A stretch of DNA of 64,000 nt from Salvator merianae (Eukaryota > Chordata > Lepidosauria > Squamata > Teiidae): assembly GCA_003586115.2 (NCBI GenBank), contig QVOM02000073.1:61427512-61491511 (forward strand), given 5' to 3'. The notes beneath the pieces are model-generated. The model was not told where the DNA came from. It did no database searches and saw only the letters and a list, made by a program, of their open reading frames with translations. Shown here one piece after another: positions 9,416-19,906 of the stretch. The position numbers were made by a program, and so were the translations under genes. Every line of letters begins with the position of its first letter. The stretch's first letter is position 1.

Positions 9416-11494
9416 ATGAAGGAAGAGACAGTGGGGCTAGAGCCAAGCTAGAGCCATTTTGTCCCTTTTGCTTTTCCAACTTAAATCTGGAGTTATCTCC
9501 CAGCCCTCTTCTAACTATGAGGAGAGCAACAATTTAACATATCCCTTATGGAAAGCACTAGCGTGGCAGCATCTTCTAAAAGCACAGGAAATGCAATCAT
9601 TTGAGACAAGGCAGCCTGCCAAGGCCTTGTAACAGGATTAGGAAGTGGCTTGTCACCACAGCTAGAGCAATTATAGCAGTCACAGCCTTAGTCTTGACCT
9701 ACTGAAGTGTTCTCAGCGTTCACCCAAGATCCCTGGCTAAGTTCTAGAATTTGAAGGTTTTTCCTATAAAAGACATCAGTTTTAACTACGTTTTGCATTA
9801 ATTACTGGGATAATTGCTTGACTGTGCTAGGTTACTCCTAGTAGCCAAGAGACAGGGTAGACCTCTTTGTCAATCCCTCTCCAGAATTTCTACTTCATGA
9901 GACTTTTTAAAAACCATTTGAAGAGAATAGAGATCTTTTATTCTTCTCTTCTGTTCTTGAAATTTTTAGTGGGACAATCTACTTTTGATTTAGGTAGAAT
10001 CTACACAGGAACTTCAACTCGCCACGGGACTGCTCTGGAGGCATGCCACCCGCACATCTGTGTGGCTGAAGAGTCCCCCTAGGAGCTTGTGCTGTACCGT
10101 TAGCACTAATTGGAGTGCTCTAATAGTAAATCTCTGAGGAAAACTTTGAGAGCGCTTCCACAGTGGTTTAAGTGAGGTCAAAGTGTCCAGACTTGCATGG
10201 TCCATCACTTTCCCTCACTGAGCACTGGAAAATGGCCAACTTCCCTGACCACTTCCTGTGCTCACCCAGGGAACCCCAGGTGGAAATACGAAAGTGAGGA
10301 ACAAAGGTTACCTGTTTCAGGTGTTCCTCTCATGCAGACCAGCAGCAGGTGTGCAAACAGCTTGCCACTGCCATTGCGAGCAAAGGGGGGACTAACAAAA
10401 ATTGTTCTAAGAGCGATCTTCATCTAGAGCACTGTTGATGCCCTAGTGTGGAAGTTGCCTTGGTTTGGCAATTGTTCTGGCTTTTCTTATAGTACCACCA
10501 CCCCATGAAATCCTTCATGCTGCATAGAGTTCATTTGAAAGACCTTCGTTTGCTTATGTTAGTATTTGTGAGAGATAATAGATTTCCCTATTAGTATACA
10601 AATTATGTTGTGTGTCTCTGATTTTGGGTTGAAACTTTCAGAATGTGCCATGACCAAAATGAAAAATTACTTTTTGGTATGTGCTTCTAAATATGCACAA
10701 AGTGCTTGGGCATATGTTGCAACATCATCCTCTCTCACCTGAAACTTGCCTAGATGTCCAGGACATCCACTTGCTAACTATTCTCTTTACCATAGCTAGT
10801 TTTCTTTTCTTTTGGTTTTTTTGTCTCCTTGAGGGCAGAAGCCAAGCCCCTCTAACTATTTTAAATGACATCCTAAAGATACCTAGGATATGGAATGTGG
10901 TTTCAATAGCCAAAGAGTGATTTATATGGTCATACAATCACCTAAAACTGATAAGGAAAACTACTAAGACAAAACCACCATGTGACTTTTGAAAATATTC
11001 TCAGTATTGCACCATCCAGCCAAAGAAAAGGCCAAGGTTCTTGCTCTTTGCTTGTAACCTTTGGTTTCAGCATTCGTCTGTAGTTACAGCATTTGTCTGT
11101 TATCTACTGGTGCCTCCACGCTGTAGCAAAATAATCCATCACTCCACATCTCCTTTAGAAATTGTGGAACCTGAGGATAGCTACATGCCAATAATTTAGT
11201 TTGAACCTGTGATATGTTTCATACCCATAACCAAGTCAGATAGTTTGAGGGAGCCAGTTTAAATGATGCAATCCATACACCTGAGTTTGTACAGTGAGAG
11301 CAGGAATGTCATATGAAAAGGAGGAAATGCCTCAAGCACTTCCTCATTGTACATTCCAGTGCCCCCCTCCCCCCCCCCAAAAAAAAATCCACACTACATC
11401 TTTGCTTGTTCAGAATGTCATAGTGGTAGCAATTGGGTCCATGAAGAACAGTCAGTGGTTCCAAACTGGTAATGATTTAATGTGCACCTGGGTC
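9416..11494. other. Mostly unassigned sequence
   Basis: Two kilobases without a named repeat or exon. A C-run followed by an A-run sits at about 11363-11388. Short frames (60-80 codons) carry no recognisable domain; the Phe/Leu-rich frame at 10681-10920 merely reflects T-rich sequence. Confidence 0.45.
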
Positions 11495-11785
11495 ACAGAA
11501 CCATAGAATTGAAAAGGGCCATTTAGACTATCAAATGTAATGCCTTGTTTCATGGAGGAATCAAAATCAATTCATTTCCAGGCAATGGCTATCCAGACTT
11601 GCTTTGCTTCCCCTTGTCAGTCTTAACTCTCCTGCTCATCAGCTTCATAGAGTGGTCCAGGGTTCTAGTGTTGTGCAGTAGAGAAAAGAATTTTTCTCTG
11701 TCCACTTTTTCCATACCCTGCATGATTTTATATACTTCAGTCAGGTCACCTCATAAACATTTCTCAAGGCTGAAGAACCTAGATG

Positions 11786-12211
11786 TTACAGTCTGATTTC
11801 ATAAGGAAGATGTTCTAGCCCCTTGATCATTCTGGTTGCCCTTTTCTGCACTTTTTCCAGTTTCACAATATCCTTTCTGAGGTGTGGTAACCAGAACTGT
11901 ACCAAACATTTCAAATGAAGTCTCACCATAGATTTATAAAGAGGCATAATGATGCTTGCTGATTTTTCTATTCCCTTTCTAATTACCCTTAACACTGAAT
12001 CTGTTTTTTTCACTGCTGCTGCACACTGGGTTGATGCCTTCATTGAGTTGTCCACCAGAACCTCAAGTTTTCTTTCCTGGTCTGCCACAGAAAGTTCAGC
12101 CCCCATCAGATTATAGGTGAAATTGCGGTTCTTTCCTCCAATGTGCATCACTTTGCACTTGCTAAGATTGAAGTGCATTTGCCACATCACTAAGCACTCC
12201 ACCTCCCCCAC
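11786..12211 (-). pseudogene. CR1 ORF2 remnant: endonuclease start fused to RT C-terminus
   Basis: One 141-codon frame. The first nine residues (GEVECLVM after the initial codon) match the CR1 endonuclease start, where MGELECLV is usual. From WQMHFN onward it matches the CR1 RT C-terminal region: SKCKVMHIG, then LEVLVDNSMK, then PLYKSMVRLHLK, and DIVKLEKVQKRATRMIKGLEH. The deletion point at about 12185 left the frame intact. The first codon is GTG, so it is not a real start. The RT catalytic motifs are gone, so the product could not act as a polymerase. The call is firm on motif order. Confidence 0.85.
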
Positions 12212-12503
12212 CCCGTTTTGGCTCAGAGGCTTCTAGTATTTGCATACGTACATTTGTATTCACTCCTCTAGTGCAAGTTCTGCCCTGTAGGTTCATGTGA
12301 AATTATGGGCTGCCTTTTGCATCTCTCTGCTTGAATACTACTGACTAGTTTCCCATTCAACTCAGTATTATGGGCATAATTCCAGTCCTCCTCACTCATA
12401 TGTACTTTTCCTTGAACCAGATGCTGTCCAGCCCCTGTCAGCTTTCCCCCAGGGATCTGTTTAAAATGTCCCTGAGTACTGCTTGTTTAAGTGGCCCTGT
12501 GCG

Positions 12504-12827
12504 TTAAACAGGTAGCATTTCTGAGAATGCAACCTTGGAGATCCTGGACTTCAGTTTTCTACTTAACAACCTAAATTTGGCTTCCAGGACTCTTTGCTTA
12601 GCCTTCTCAATGTCATTGGTGCCAACATGTACCAAGACCACTGGCTCCTCCCCAGCACTGTCTACTAACCTATCTAGATGCCGTGTGATGTCCACAACCT
12701 TTGTACCTGGCAGGTAAGTCACCATGCAGTCTACCTGCCCACCACAAACCTGTTTCTCTCTATTTCTAATAATTGAATCACCCACTAAAAGAAGCCCCCC
12801 ACCCATGGAGGAATATCCTTGGTGCAA
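12504..12827 (-). pseudogene. CR1 ORF1 esterase (SGNH-type) domain remnant
   Basis: 107 codons, still open. Near residue 16 comes GDSIIRN, the block I nucleophile motif of SGNH hydrolases; then LPGTKVVDITRHLDRL; then VVLVHVGTNDI, with the conserved Gly and Asn; then SRKLKSRISKVAFSEMLPV. Esterase domains in ORF1 are an established feature of CR1-clade LINEs; a role in lipid or membrane interaction has been suggested. The catalytic Ser and the GTND block are present; the C-terminal Asp-His block is not seen. It lies just upstream of the endonuclease start at about 12200, as expected for one element. Confidence 0.8.
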
Positions 12828-13160
12828 GAGGATACAGGCACATCCTCTGAGAAAGTGGTCCCAACTAAGGGACCCTGTCCCTCTTCCTCAGCTAGATGTC
12901 ATCTCTGCTTGAGACCTTTACTCTCCAGGGCAGCTGGAGGGCTGCACACCAAGGAACAGGATGTTCCTACTGCATCCTGAAGGCCTCAGCCTCATGCCTC
13001 TCTCTCTGTCTCTGCTTCTCCAGGTCTGCTACCTTGGCTTCAAGGGAGAAGCCCATTCCCTGAGAGCTAGGAGCTCATTATACCGAGCACACAACCATGA
13101 CTTCTGCCCAGCAGGCAGATAGTCATACATATGACACTTGATGCAATACACTGGAAAGCC
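12828..13160 (-). pseudogene. CR1 ORF1 N-terminal remnant
   Basis: Minus-strand translation gives CHMYDYLPAGQKSWLCAR near 13130-13080, then NELLALRE, then EAKVADLEKQRQRE. This is the CR1 ORF1 pattern of a Cys-rich segment followed by a short coiled coil. Stops and frame changes break it. It precedes the esterase domain in the correct order. Confidence 0.65.
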
Positions 13161-13179
13161 CCCCTCCTCCTGCTGGCTA

Positions 13180-13420
13180 TGTTCCTTCATTATTTTAAAA
13201 TTATTTTATTTTTGGTATTGTTTAAATTGTTTTACTTTTTTAAATTACTTAAATCATTATTTTAGTTTTGGTTACTATTTAAAATCTTTTTGTTTTAATT
13301 ATTTAAATTATTCCTTTAGTGCATATTACTATTTAAATTATTTTACTATTTAATGTTTTTATTGTTGCTATTTAACTTATTTAAATTTTAAACTTATTTT
13401 TACTTTTTATTACAATTTAA
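13180..13420. repeat. AT-rich low-complexity tract
   Basis: A run of TTTAAATTATTTTA-like units, over 85% A+T. It sits between the CR1 ORF1 remnant and the L2 tail and may be an expanded L2 3' tail, because it directly follows the AAAGT repeat of that tail in L2 orientation. Confidence 0.7.
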
Positions 13421-13702
13421 TTTTACTTTACTTTACTTTACTTTACTTTCAATTTCTACCCCACCCTATACTGAAGGGTCCCAGGGCAGCTTACAAAACA
13501 TACCAAAAAACTATTACAATAAAACATCATAAAAAGGTTTAAAACAACATAAAACATACAAAAGGCTTACAAAGCTTATAAAAACTATACAGTAAAAACA
13601 GTATAAAAACATTATAAAAAATATTACATGGCCCCCACCACAGCCCACCCTCACCCAACGATAACAGCAGTCCAGCAGCAAAGAGGGGGGCTTCTCAGAG
13701 GG

Positions 13703-14074
13703 TCAAGGCCCATATGCCTGGGCAAAGAGAAAGGTCTTTACCAGGCACCAAAACCCAAATAGGGATGGCGCCTGGCGAATCTCAGTAGGGAGGCTGTTCC
13801 ACAACCTGGGGGCAGCCACAGAGAAAGTCCTCTCCCTCACCTCCACCTCCCGCACTAATGCAGGGGAAGGGACCACCATGAGAGACTCTCCCTGTGATCT
13901 CAGCATGCAGGCAGGCACATATGAATGGAGGCACTCCTTCAGGTAGGCAGGGCCCAAACCATTTAGGGCTTTATAGACCAAAGTCAACACCTTGAATTGA
14001 GCCTGGAAACGTATTGGAAGCCAGTGAAGACTTTTCAGAATCAGTGAGATATGTGCACGGCCTGGTTGACCCAA
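13703..14074 (-). pseudogene. L2 reverse transcriptase C-terminus
   Basis: 123-codon frame with LKSLHWLPIRFQAQFKVLTL, YKALNGLGPAYLKE, FSVAAPRLWNSLP and a final VKTFLFAQAY, the standard L2 C-terminal sequence. The natural end of ORF2 lies close to the 3' UTR that follows. Confidence 0.88.
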
Positions 14075-14216
14075 TAGCAGACGAGCTGCTACATTCTATA
14101 CCAGCTCCAGTTTCCGGACCATCTTCAAAGGTAGCCCCATGTACAGTACATTACAATAGTCCAAACGGGAGGTTACCAGGGCATGCAGAACAGTGGCCAG
14201 GTCCCCAGAGTCCAAA

Positions 14217-14501
14217 TTACGGGTGAAGCTGCCAAACTAGTCGGAGCCTCTGATAGACACCCCTGGCCACCGCCGCCACATGTAATTCAAGGGGCAGTGA
14301 TGAATTCAGGAGAACCTCCAGGTCTCGCACCCGGCCCCTGAGGGGAAGAACATTCCCATCCAGCACCAGGTGTCCCGAGATGACCAGAACATGGGGGCTC
14401 CGAACCCACAGAACTTCAATTTTGTCTGGATTCAGTTGGAGTTTATTGGTCCTCATCCAGCCCAACACTGGCCCAGGCAGGAGTCCAGCACAGAGAGTCA
14501 C
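14217..14501 (-). pseudogene. L2 reverse transcriptase, thumb region
   Basis: WMRTNKLQLNPDKIEVLWV is the conserved block after the YADD box in L2 (WM..N.LKLN..KTE). It is followed by RVRDLEVLLNSSLPLELHVAAVARG, matching the usual LGVLLDSSLSLEAQV region. A frame change separates it from the catalytic core. Confidence 0.85.
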
Positions 14502-14838
14502 CTGACTCTGCTAGAATTGAGAGGTAGAGCTGGGTGTCATCTGCATATTGATGGCACCCAACCCCAAACTCCCTAATGACCTTCCCAAGCGACTGCATGT
14601 AGATGTTAAACAGTAGTGGGGACAGCACTGAGCCCTGGGGAACCCCACAAGGGGGTTCCCATGGCTGTGAGCGCTGGCCACATACCACCAGTCTCTGACT
14701 CCTCCCCCAGAGGAAGAGCCACCAGTCCCTGAAGCCGGTCCAGGAGAATACCATGGTTGATGGTATCAAATGCAGCCGACAGGTCCAAGAGAGCCAACGA
14801 GGAAGCATGCCCCCTGTCCCTCTCCCGAAGTAGGTCAT
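14443..14838 (-). pseudogene. L2 reverse transcriptase, catalytic core
   Basis: It carries VPQGSVLSPLLFNIYM (RT motif B) and YADDTQLYLSI (motif C, the YADD box with both catalytic Asp). Upstream the frame overlaps the N-terminal half at 14606-15352; downstream it shifts to the frame at 14217-14501. Catalytic residues are intact although the gene as a whole is broken. Confidence 0.88.
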
Positions 14839-15352
14839 CCATCAGGGCGACCAAGGCAGTCTCTGTGCTGTAGCCCCGCCTAAAACCAGATTGAAACGGG
14901 TCTAGATAATCAATATCCTCCAGGAATGTCTTCAGTTGCCTCACCACCGCCGTCTCCAAGATCTTGCCCAGGAAAGGGACGCTAGCTACTGGGCGATAGT
15001 TGCCCGGCACCGTGGGGTCAAGGGAAGGCTTCTTAAGGAGGGGGCAGACCACTGCCTCTTTAAGGGACAATGGTACTACACCCTCCCCTGGCGACACGTT
15101 GACAACGCTCAAGACCCACTCAGCCATCCCTCCCTGGCTCGATTTAATTAGCAAAGACAGACAAAGGTCTAGGAGGCAGGTGGTAGGCTGCATTCCTGCA
15201 AGCAGCCTGTCCACATCCCCAGACCGCAACAACTCAAACTGATCCATCAAAAACTGACAAACTGGAGCCCTGGACACCTCCACAGAATACTGTTCAAGTG
15301 TGGTATCCAATCCTGAGCGAATCTGAGTGCCTTTGTCCCTAAAGTGCCTCAT
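14606..15352 (-). pseudogene. L2 reverse transcriptase, N-terminal half
   Basis: 248-codon open frame. It contains the blocks EAVVCPLLKKPSLDP, GNYRPVASVPFLGK, FQSGFRRGYSTETAL and LDLSAAFDTINH; the last is RT motif A with its catalytic Asp (AFDT). The order and spacing are those of L2/CR1-type RTs. The frame is lost after about residue 205, and the sequence continues in the frame at 14443-14838. The pattern is clear enough to be sure of the LINE assignment. Confidence 0.88.
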
Positions 15353-15355
15353 AAA

Positions 15356-15639
15356 AATGTCACAGCAGATATTTTTAAAAAAATCTTAGGGTTTTATTTT
15401 TTTGTTATTGTATATATTTCACATGCCATTATGTGTTTGGGGTGCTCCTCCCAGTCACCTCTAGCAGCTAATCCTACCACACCAAGTACCCAACACCCTC
15501 TCCAAAACCCAGAGGACTCACCCCACAAACTTACCAGACCCTAGCAGTTATTTCTTCAAATTCCTCTGCCAAATTCCTGTTACCTTTCCTTGGTCTCAGG
15601 AGAACAGACTTCTTCCACTTGAATATACATTCAAACATT
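15356..15639. other. Unassigned spacer between L2 and R4 remnants
   Basis: AT-rich, then a moderately CA-rich stretch (15440-15600). It could be 5' sequence of the CR1 into which the L2 may have inserted, but I cannot match it with confidence. Confidence 0.35.
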
Positions 15640-15930
15640 TTTAAAAAAAAATTGAAGAAACTGGTGTACAATTAAAAAATAGCAATATCATAAAATCTTT
15701 GGCCATAGAAGAAAGCTATAAATATTTAGGAATATTAGAGTTGAGTAACAACTTGCATGATAAAGCTAAAAAGAAAACCAGTTCAGAATATCTAAAATGA
15801 GTCTGGAAAAATTTAAATTCAATGCTAAATGGTGGAAATATTATTAAAGTCATAAACACACAGAGCATACCAGTAATCACATATAGCGTGTGTGAATACA
15901 GTCTATTTCAGCTATATCAACTGCACATTT
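15640..15930 (+). pseudogene. R4/Dong-type LINE RT fragment, C-terminal region
   Basis: Plus-strand translation gives IEETGVQLKNSNIIKSL, then ESYKYLGILE, then SSEYLK followed by an in-frame stop, VWKNLNSMLNGGNIIKVINTQ and IPVITYS. This order (YKYLGI, EYL..V.K.L.S.LNGGN, INTWAVPVIRY) is typical of vertebrate R4-clade elements. The fragment is 5' truncated; AT-rich sequence follows to about 16130. Confidence 0.72.
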
Positions 15931-16229
15931 CCAAATAAAAAAACCCTACTTTGCTCAGCACCTGTTATATTTTAAAATATTTGGATAATTCTTAGGTTCC
16001 TGGCTGGAACTTGATTTTTCAGAGAAAACCATTTGAAAATGTAATTTTTAATTTAATTTAATTTTTTGGTTTCCTCTTATTGCTGTGTTATGTTCTATGG
16101 AACAAGAAAAACAACAATAAAAAGAATCCGGATTCCCTAAATTTGGACCAAATCATAATAGCCATCTGCAAAAAAGCAGCAGTGCTAGACTCAGTTTAAA
16201 TAATTCTTAAACCCTTTGCTGGAGCTTAA

Positions 16230-16875
16230 ATTGTGAAATTAAAAACCAATAAATCAACTAATGTACTATATAAAATAATTATAATAATTATACAACTAGC
16301 AAAAATTTAATGAAAGACCATGAACAAGATGCTGTATCAAGCAACCAGAGAACAATAATCTGCCTCCCCAAAATGTTTAAACTTCTGACAGGAATAATAT
16401 CAGATGCAATACAAGATCACTTAGAGAAGAAAACATTCTGCTACAGGAGAAGAAAATGGAAAGTTGTGGGAAACAGGAGGTGCAAAAAATCAGCTGTTAA
16501 CATAAAATGAACCTAGAGCAAAGGTTCTTAACCTTTTCTAGATCATGGATATCTTTAAGTTGATGACAACTAAGGACCTCCTCCTATAAAAACACTCATG
16601 AAAAAATTCAGAGAAAATATTGCACTTCATTTTTTTGCAACAAAAATGGATAGGTTTCACAGTCTCCCTGAAACCTATGCATGGACTCCCAAGTGATCCA
16701 TGGATCCCAGGTTAAGAAACCCTGTTCTACAGAATTACAAATGAAGAAAAACCTTTTTATACTTTGCTTGGATTGATTTAAAAAAAGTGTTTGACTCATT
16801 ACCACCTAATTTGTTTTAAAATATTTAGAAATGAGCTAGTGACAAAATCAAAATATTAAGAAGGCAATGAGAGTA
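16230..16875 (+). pseudogene. R4/Dong-type LINE RT fragment, N-terminal region, split by a MITE
   Basis: NLMKDHEQDAVSSNQRTIICLP, then KMFKLLTGIISDAIQDHLEKK (16300-16440), matches the R4 start of the RT (NYRPITCLP..YKLLTGII). After the MITE at 16519-16724 the frame resumes in sense with AWIDLKKVFDSLPPNL (about 16760-16808), the R4 motif A, normally AWIDYKKAFDSVPH. Stops are frequent. The fragment lies downstream of the C-terminal fragment at 15640, so the two are not collinear. Confidence 0.7.
16519..16724. mobile_element. hAT-like MITE, 206 bp, inside R4 remnant
   Basis: The left end is CAAAGGTTCTTAACC and the right end read inverted is CAGGGTTTCTTAACC, both followed by an ATCATGG or ATCCATGG block. 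The flanks ACCTAGAG (16511-16518) and TTCTACAG (16725-16732) are a degraded 8-bp duplication (5 of 8 match). Removing the element restores the continuity of the R4 remnant, which independently supports the boundaries. Confidence 0.75.
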
Positions 16876-16886
16876 TGGAAGACTGA

Positions 16887-17152
16887 GGGCGTTTTTGCAC
16901 TTAATTATCCTGTTCTACGATGGTATGGACCATGTAGTGCAGACACCATCCCCATTGTGTGGCCCTAATCCTTACCTTCAGAAGGCTACTGGCTGGTAGC
17001 CTTGCTATGTCTTTACCATGGCAGTGGTGGGGAAGCATCCAGCCAGTGCCGTGGTGTCTGCCAGTGCTGTGCAGTGTGCAGGCGCGATTGGGCAATCACA
17101 TAGACCCGGTCACCATGTGCTGTGTGGCAGCCATGGTAAGTGCAAACTCACT
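16887..17152 (+). mobile_element. Family A MITE, short form
   Basis: It starts GGGCGTTTTTGCACTTA and ends with an inverted TAAGTGCAAACTCAC. The interior from TATCCTGTTCTA to about 16960 follows the copy at 9028 closely, but the first hairpin arm is missing, so the subterminal hairpin is lost here. It abuts the 3' limit of the R4 fragment. Confidence 0.55.
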
Positions 17153-18072
17153 TTACTGGGAGCTGGATACCAATTTTATTGTCGCTGGTCCAATTTTATT
17201 TGGATTGGTTGATGGCCATAGCAGGCCCAGATGGCTAGGAGTTTCCAAAGCCACTCGCTCCACCTGCCCCAAACTTTCCATCTCACCCCAACAACGATAT
17301 TTTGATGTCTGCAGAAAGGATGCGCAAAAAGAAGTTTGGAGACAAGGTAAATATCTTTTTTATATTTTCTATCTGTCTATAGTACTTCAAATGCACCTCA
17401 AAGGCACCTGCTTTAGTGTGTTTGAACATACCCAAAAGTGCTCCTAAAGTGCAGGATACACGCAATCCTGTGCCCTGGGAGCACTCCCTGCACCATTACT
17501 GCTTGTTAGGCTGCTATAATGGCAAACCACTGAGGAAAGCTCTGACTGAGCTCCTTGGCAGTTTACCTAAGCCCTGCTGTCTGGACCTACCTGGACCAGT
17601 GAAGTCTTTGACAGAGAGCATAGGAAAATGGCTGACTTCCATGGCTACTTTCTCTGCTCTCTGAAAAGACCCTGGACAGAAACACTGATCCAGTGAACAA
17701 AAGCTCCCTGGTTTAGCTTCCCCTTTGCCTGCAGAAGTGGCAGGTATGAGGATAGAACACTGCTGTTGCTGTGGGAGATGTCACTAAGCCTGCATTAGAA
17801 ACCTTCAGGACAGGTCCTGAAAACCCCATTTTCAAATTATTTCTCTCTATTCACATTCCTGTAACTAAGTATAGAAAGCAGCCGGTCAGAAGTTCACTTA
17901 GCTCTGACCCACTTGGCGCACGCCTGCTCAATTTAAGCTCCCTAAGTCTCCTAGATTTTCTGTCTTCTGCCCTCTTCACCCAATGCAAGCCCTTCTCTGT
18001 TACACTGTTGCCAGGCCAGCTTAGAGGACTGGCTTGCTTTTAAGAGTAATTTTTGGCCAGACTGCCAGAAAT
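17153..18072. other. No recognisable feature
   Basis: Mixed-composition sequence. The 162-codon frame at 16959-17447 begins in the MITE and has no domain; the frames at 17416-18043 are likewise without support. Confidence 0.4.
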
Positions 18073-18141
18073 GTTTTTCCTTGTCATTTAAAAACGTTTT
18101 TCCTTGTCATTTAAAAACGTTTTTCCTTGTCATTTAAAAAT
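18073..18141. repeat. Tandem repeat, three exact 23-bp units
   Basis: The unit is GTTTTTCCTTGTCATTTAAA plus AAC, repeated at 18073-18095, 18096-18118 and 18119-18141. The third unit differs only at its last base. The unit junctions create AAAAACGTTTTT palindromes. The near identity implies recent duplication. Confidence 0.9.
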
Positions 18142-18974
18142 ATAGTATTTTAAAAAGTTTAAAAAGGCAGTCAAATACCTTTTTAGCTCTCAGACATCAT
18201 TCACCTTAGATATTGTGTTCTTTGTACTAAAGTCTTTTGCTTTTGTAATCAATTGTGTTGTTCCATCATTTGTTTAATAAATGCTTTATGTTTTTGTTAT
18301 TATTATTAAAACCATAGTGGCTCAAATCTTCACTTCACATTTTCCTTTGGATGCAGATAATTGGTTATGTACCCATGAAACCAAACCCACACACAGTAAA
18401 CAAAATCCATGTATTGGAGAATGTGGATGCAGTGGCTCAGAGAATTTCCCATAATACTGGGGAAAGACTGATCTTGAAATTAAAAACAAAATCAGGAAAC
18501 CATTCCAAAAAGTGTTGTAGTGACGGCTTCAGTTGCCTACATGCTAGATGGGTGAATGTTTGGTCTGGAAATTAGATGAAAGTTAAATACTCGGATGCTC
18601 TTCCTAGAATAACTAGTAACAGAACCAACAAGACGAGAGATGAATGGCAATTTAATCTTAAATGAAGCCCAAGATTTGGCACAAAGCATAGCCATTGCTG
18701 AACTGATTGGAACTACGGTACCACAGAACTGTCAAATATAATACTTTTTCTTTTCCTCAGAGGAAAATGTTATAGATGAGAGAAGGAATTTGAAAGGGAA
18801 TGTCAAAGGGATTAAACCTCTTGTAGAATCCATGGAATCACAGCAAAGCTCTACCATGTTGCAGGATGATGTCATAGCTCATCAACATCCCTTCTCATGC
18901 CTATTGGAGCTTCTGGAGGACCACACTGATTCTCCCTCCCCCAATGGAGAACACTTACCTGAGGCAACCTCTGT
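18142..18974. other. No recognisable feature
   Basis: AT-rich to mixed sequence directly upstream of an L2 fragment. The frames at 18351-18575 and 18790-19014 are not recognisable; the end of the latter overlaps the L2 start in another frame. Confidence 0.4.
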
Positions 18975-19906
18975 ATTTTTAGGACATCCAGCTGTATCTC
19001 TCTGTTCCTTCTGAGTCATGTGAGGTAGACAAAGTGCTGGAGGCAGTAATGGGCTGGATGTGAACCAATAAACTGAAACTGAATCCAGATAAGATGGGGG
19101 CTCTATGTGTCACGGAACTCGAATCCAGGAAGTTAGACAGCATCTGATTCTCAACAGGGTTGTTCTGCCCCAGAAATAAAGGGTGTGTGATCTGGGGATG
19201 CTTCTGGATTCACCTCTGCTTCTTGAGGCTCAGGTGGCAGCGGTAGCCATAAGTGCTTACCTCCATCTCCAACTGGTTCCCCAGGTTCAGCCTTTTCTGG
19301 ATAGGGATAACTTGGCCACAGTGAGCCATGCTCTGGTAACCTCCAGACTCATCTACTATAATGTGCTGTACATGGGGCTACCCTTGTGGATGGTCTAGAA
19401 GCTGGAACTAGTGCAGAATGCACAACTGCAGACAGGAATTTCTGACTGAATGCACATCCCAACAGGCTTGAAGGAGCTGCACTGGTTACCAATGATCCAT
19501 ATAAAGCCCTAAATGGTTTGGGTCTTGAATAGCTGAAGAAGCGCCTTTTCCCATTTAGATCTGCCTATGCCTTAAGATCACAAACTACCCTCAGAGCTGC
19601 AAGGGGCTGCAGTGTGTAAGAGGGCCTTATCTGTGGCAGCCCTCTGGGCTTTGGAAGAACCTTCCAGTGGAGGTATACCAGGCACAAACTTTATATGGTT
19701 TACAGCACTTGGTTAATACATACTTCTTCACCCAGGTCTTCCTCTAAATGTAGCCCTGCTGGGGTAGGAGGGAGAGAGGGTAGGTGGGCAGGTTATATTT
19801 TAAATACGTTTTAGTGTTCTATGTTCTATCAAAAGCTGTGACCCGCCCTGGGACCTTTGGGTGAAGGGTGGAATACAAGTGTAATAAATAAATCAATAAA
19901 TAAATA
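18975..19906 (+). mobile_element. L2 LINE, 3' part of RT plus 3' UTR
   Basis: Plus-strand translation starts just after the YADD box (DIQLYLSVP), then MGWM and NKLKLNPDKMG (18985-19095), then the region giving LQLVPQVQPFLDRDNLATV (19265-19320), the sequence read out by LHWLPIRF in other L2s (here in another frame near 19470), and RPWQPSGLW-like blocks. It ends with CCGCCCTGGGACCTTTGGGT and a (TAAA)n tail at 19885-19905. Many indels and stops are present. It is 5' truncated inside the RT. Confidence 0.82.

Larger units (their letters stand above)
11495..13160 (-). mobile_element. CR1 LINE with internal deletion
   Basis: Reading the minus strand from 13160 downward there is an ORF1 N-terminal part, an ORF1 esterase domain, the start of the ORF2 endonuclease, an abrupt jump at about 12185 into the RT C-terminal region, and the CR1 3' UTR ending near 11495 (CAGAACCATAGAATTG on the plus strand). 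A full CR1 is about 4-5 kb (family knowledge), so roughly the endonuclease body and most of the RT are missing. The left boundary is well defined. The 5' boundary is blurred by AT-rich sequence and the L2 beyond. Confidence 0.8.
13421..15352 (-). mobile_element. L2 LINE, 5' truncated, most of RT present
   Basis: On the minus strand the element begins in the linker upstream of the RT (15352), runs through the complete RT palm, and ends in the L2 3' UTR with CAGCTGCCCTGGGACC-like sequence (inverted around 13470-13500) and an (AAAGT)n tail at 13424-13450. The RT is split over four frames, so at least three indels disrupt it. The endonuclease domain is absent, the normal result of 5' truncation during target-primed insertion. 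Confidence 0.88.

Noticed and set aside
10681..10920. Hydrophobic 79-codon frame resembling a membrane protein
   Set aside because: The hydrophobic part comes from a T-rich run (TTTTCTTTTCTTTTGG). There is no signal for a gene around it.
16959..17447. 162-codon frame on the plus strand
   Set aside because: It starts inside a family A MITE and continues into featureless sequence; no motif or splice context.
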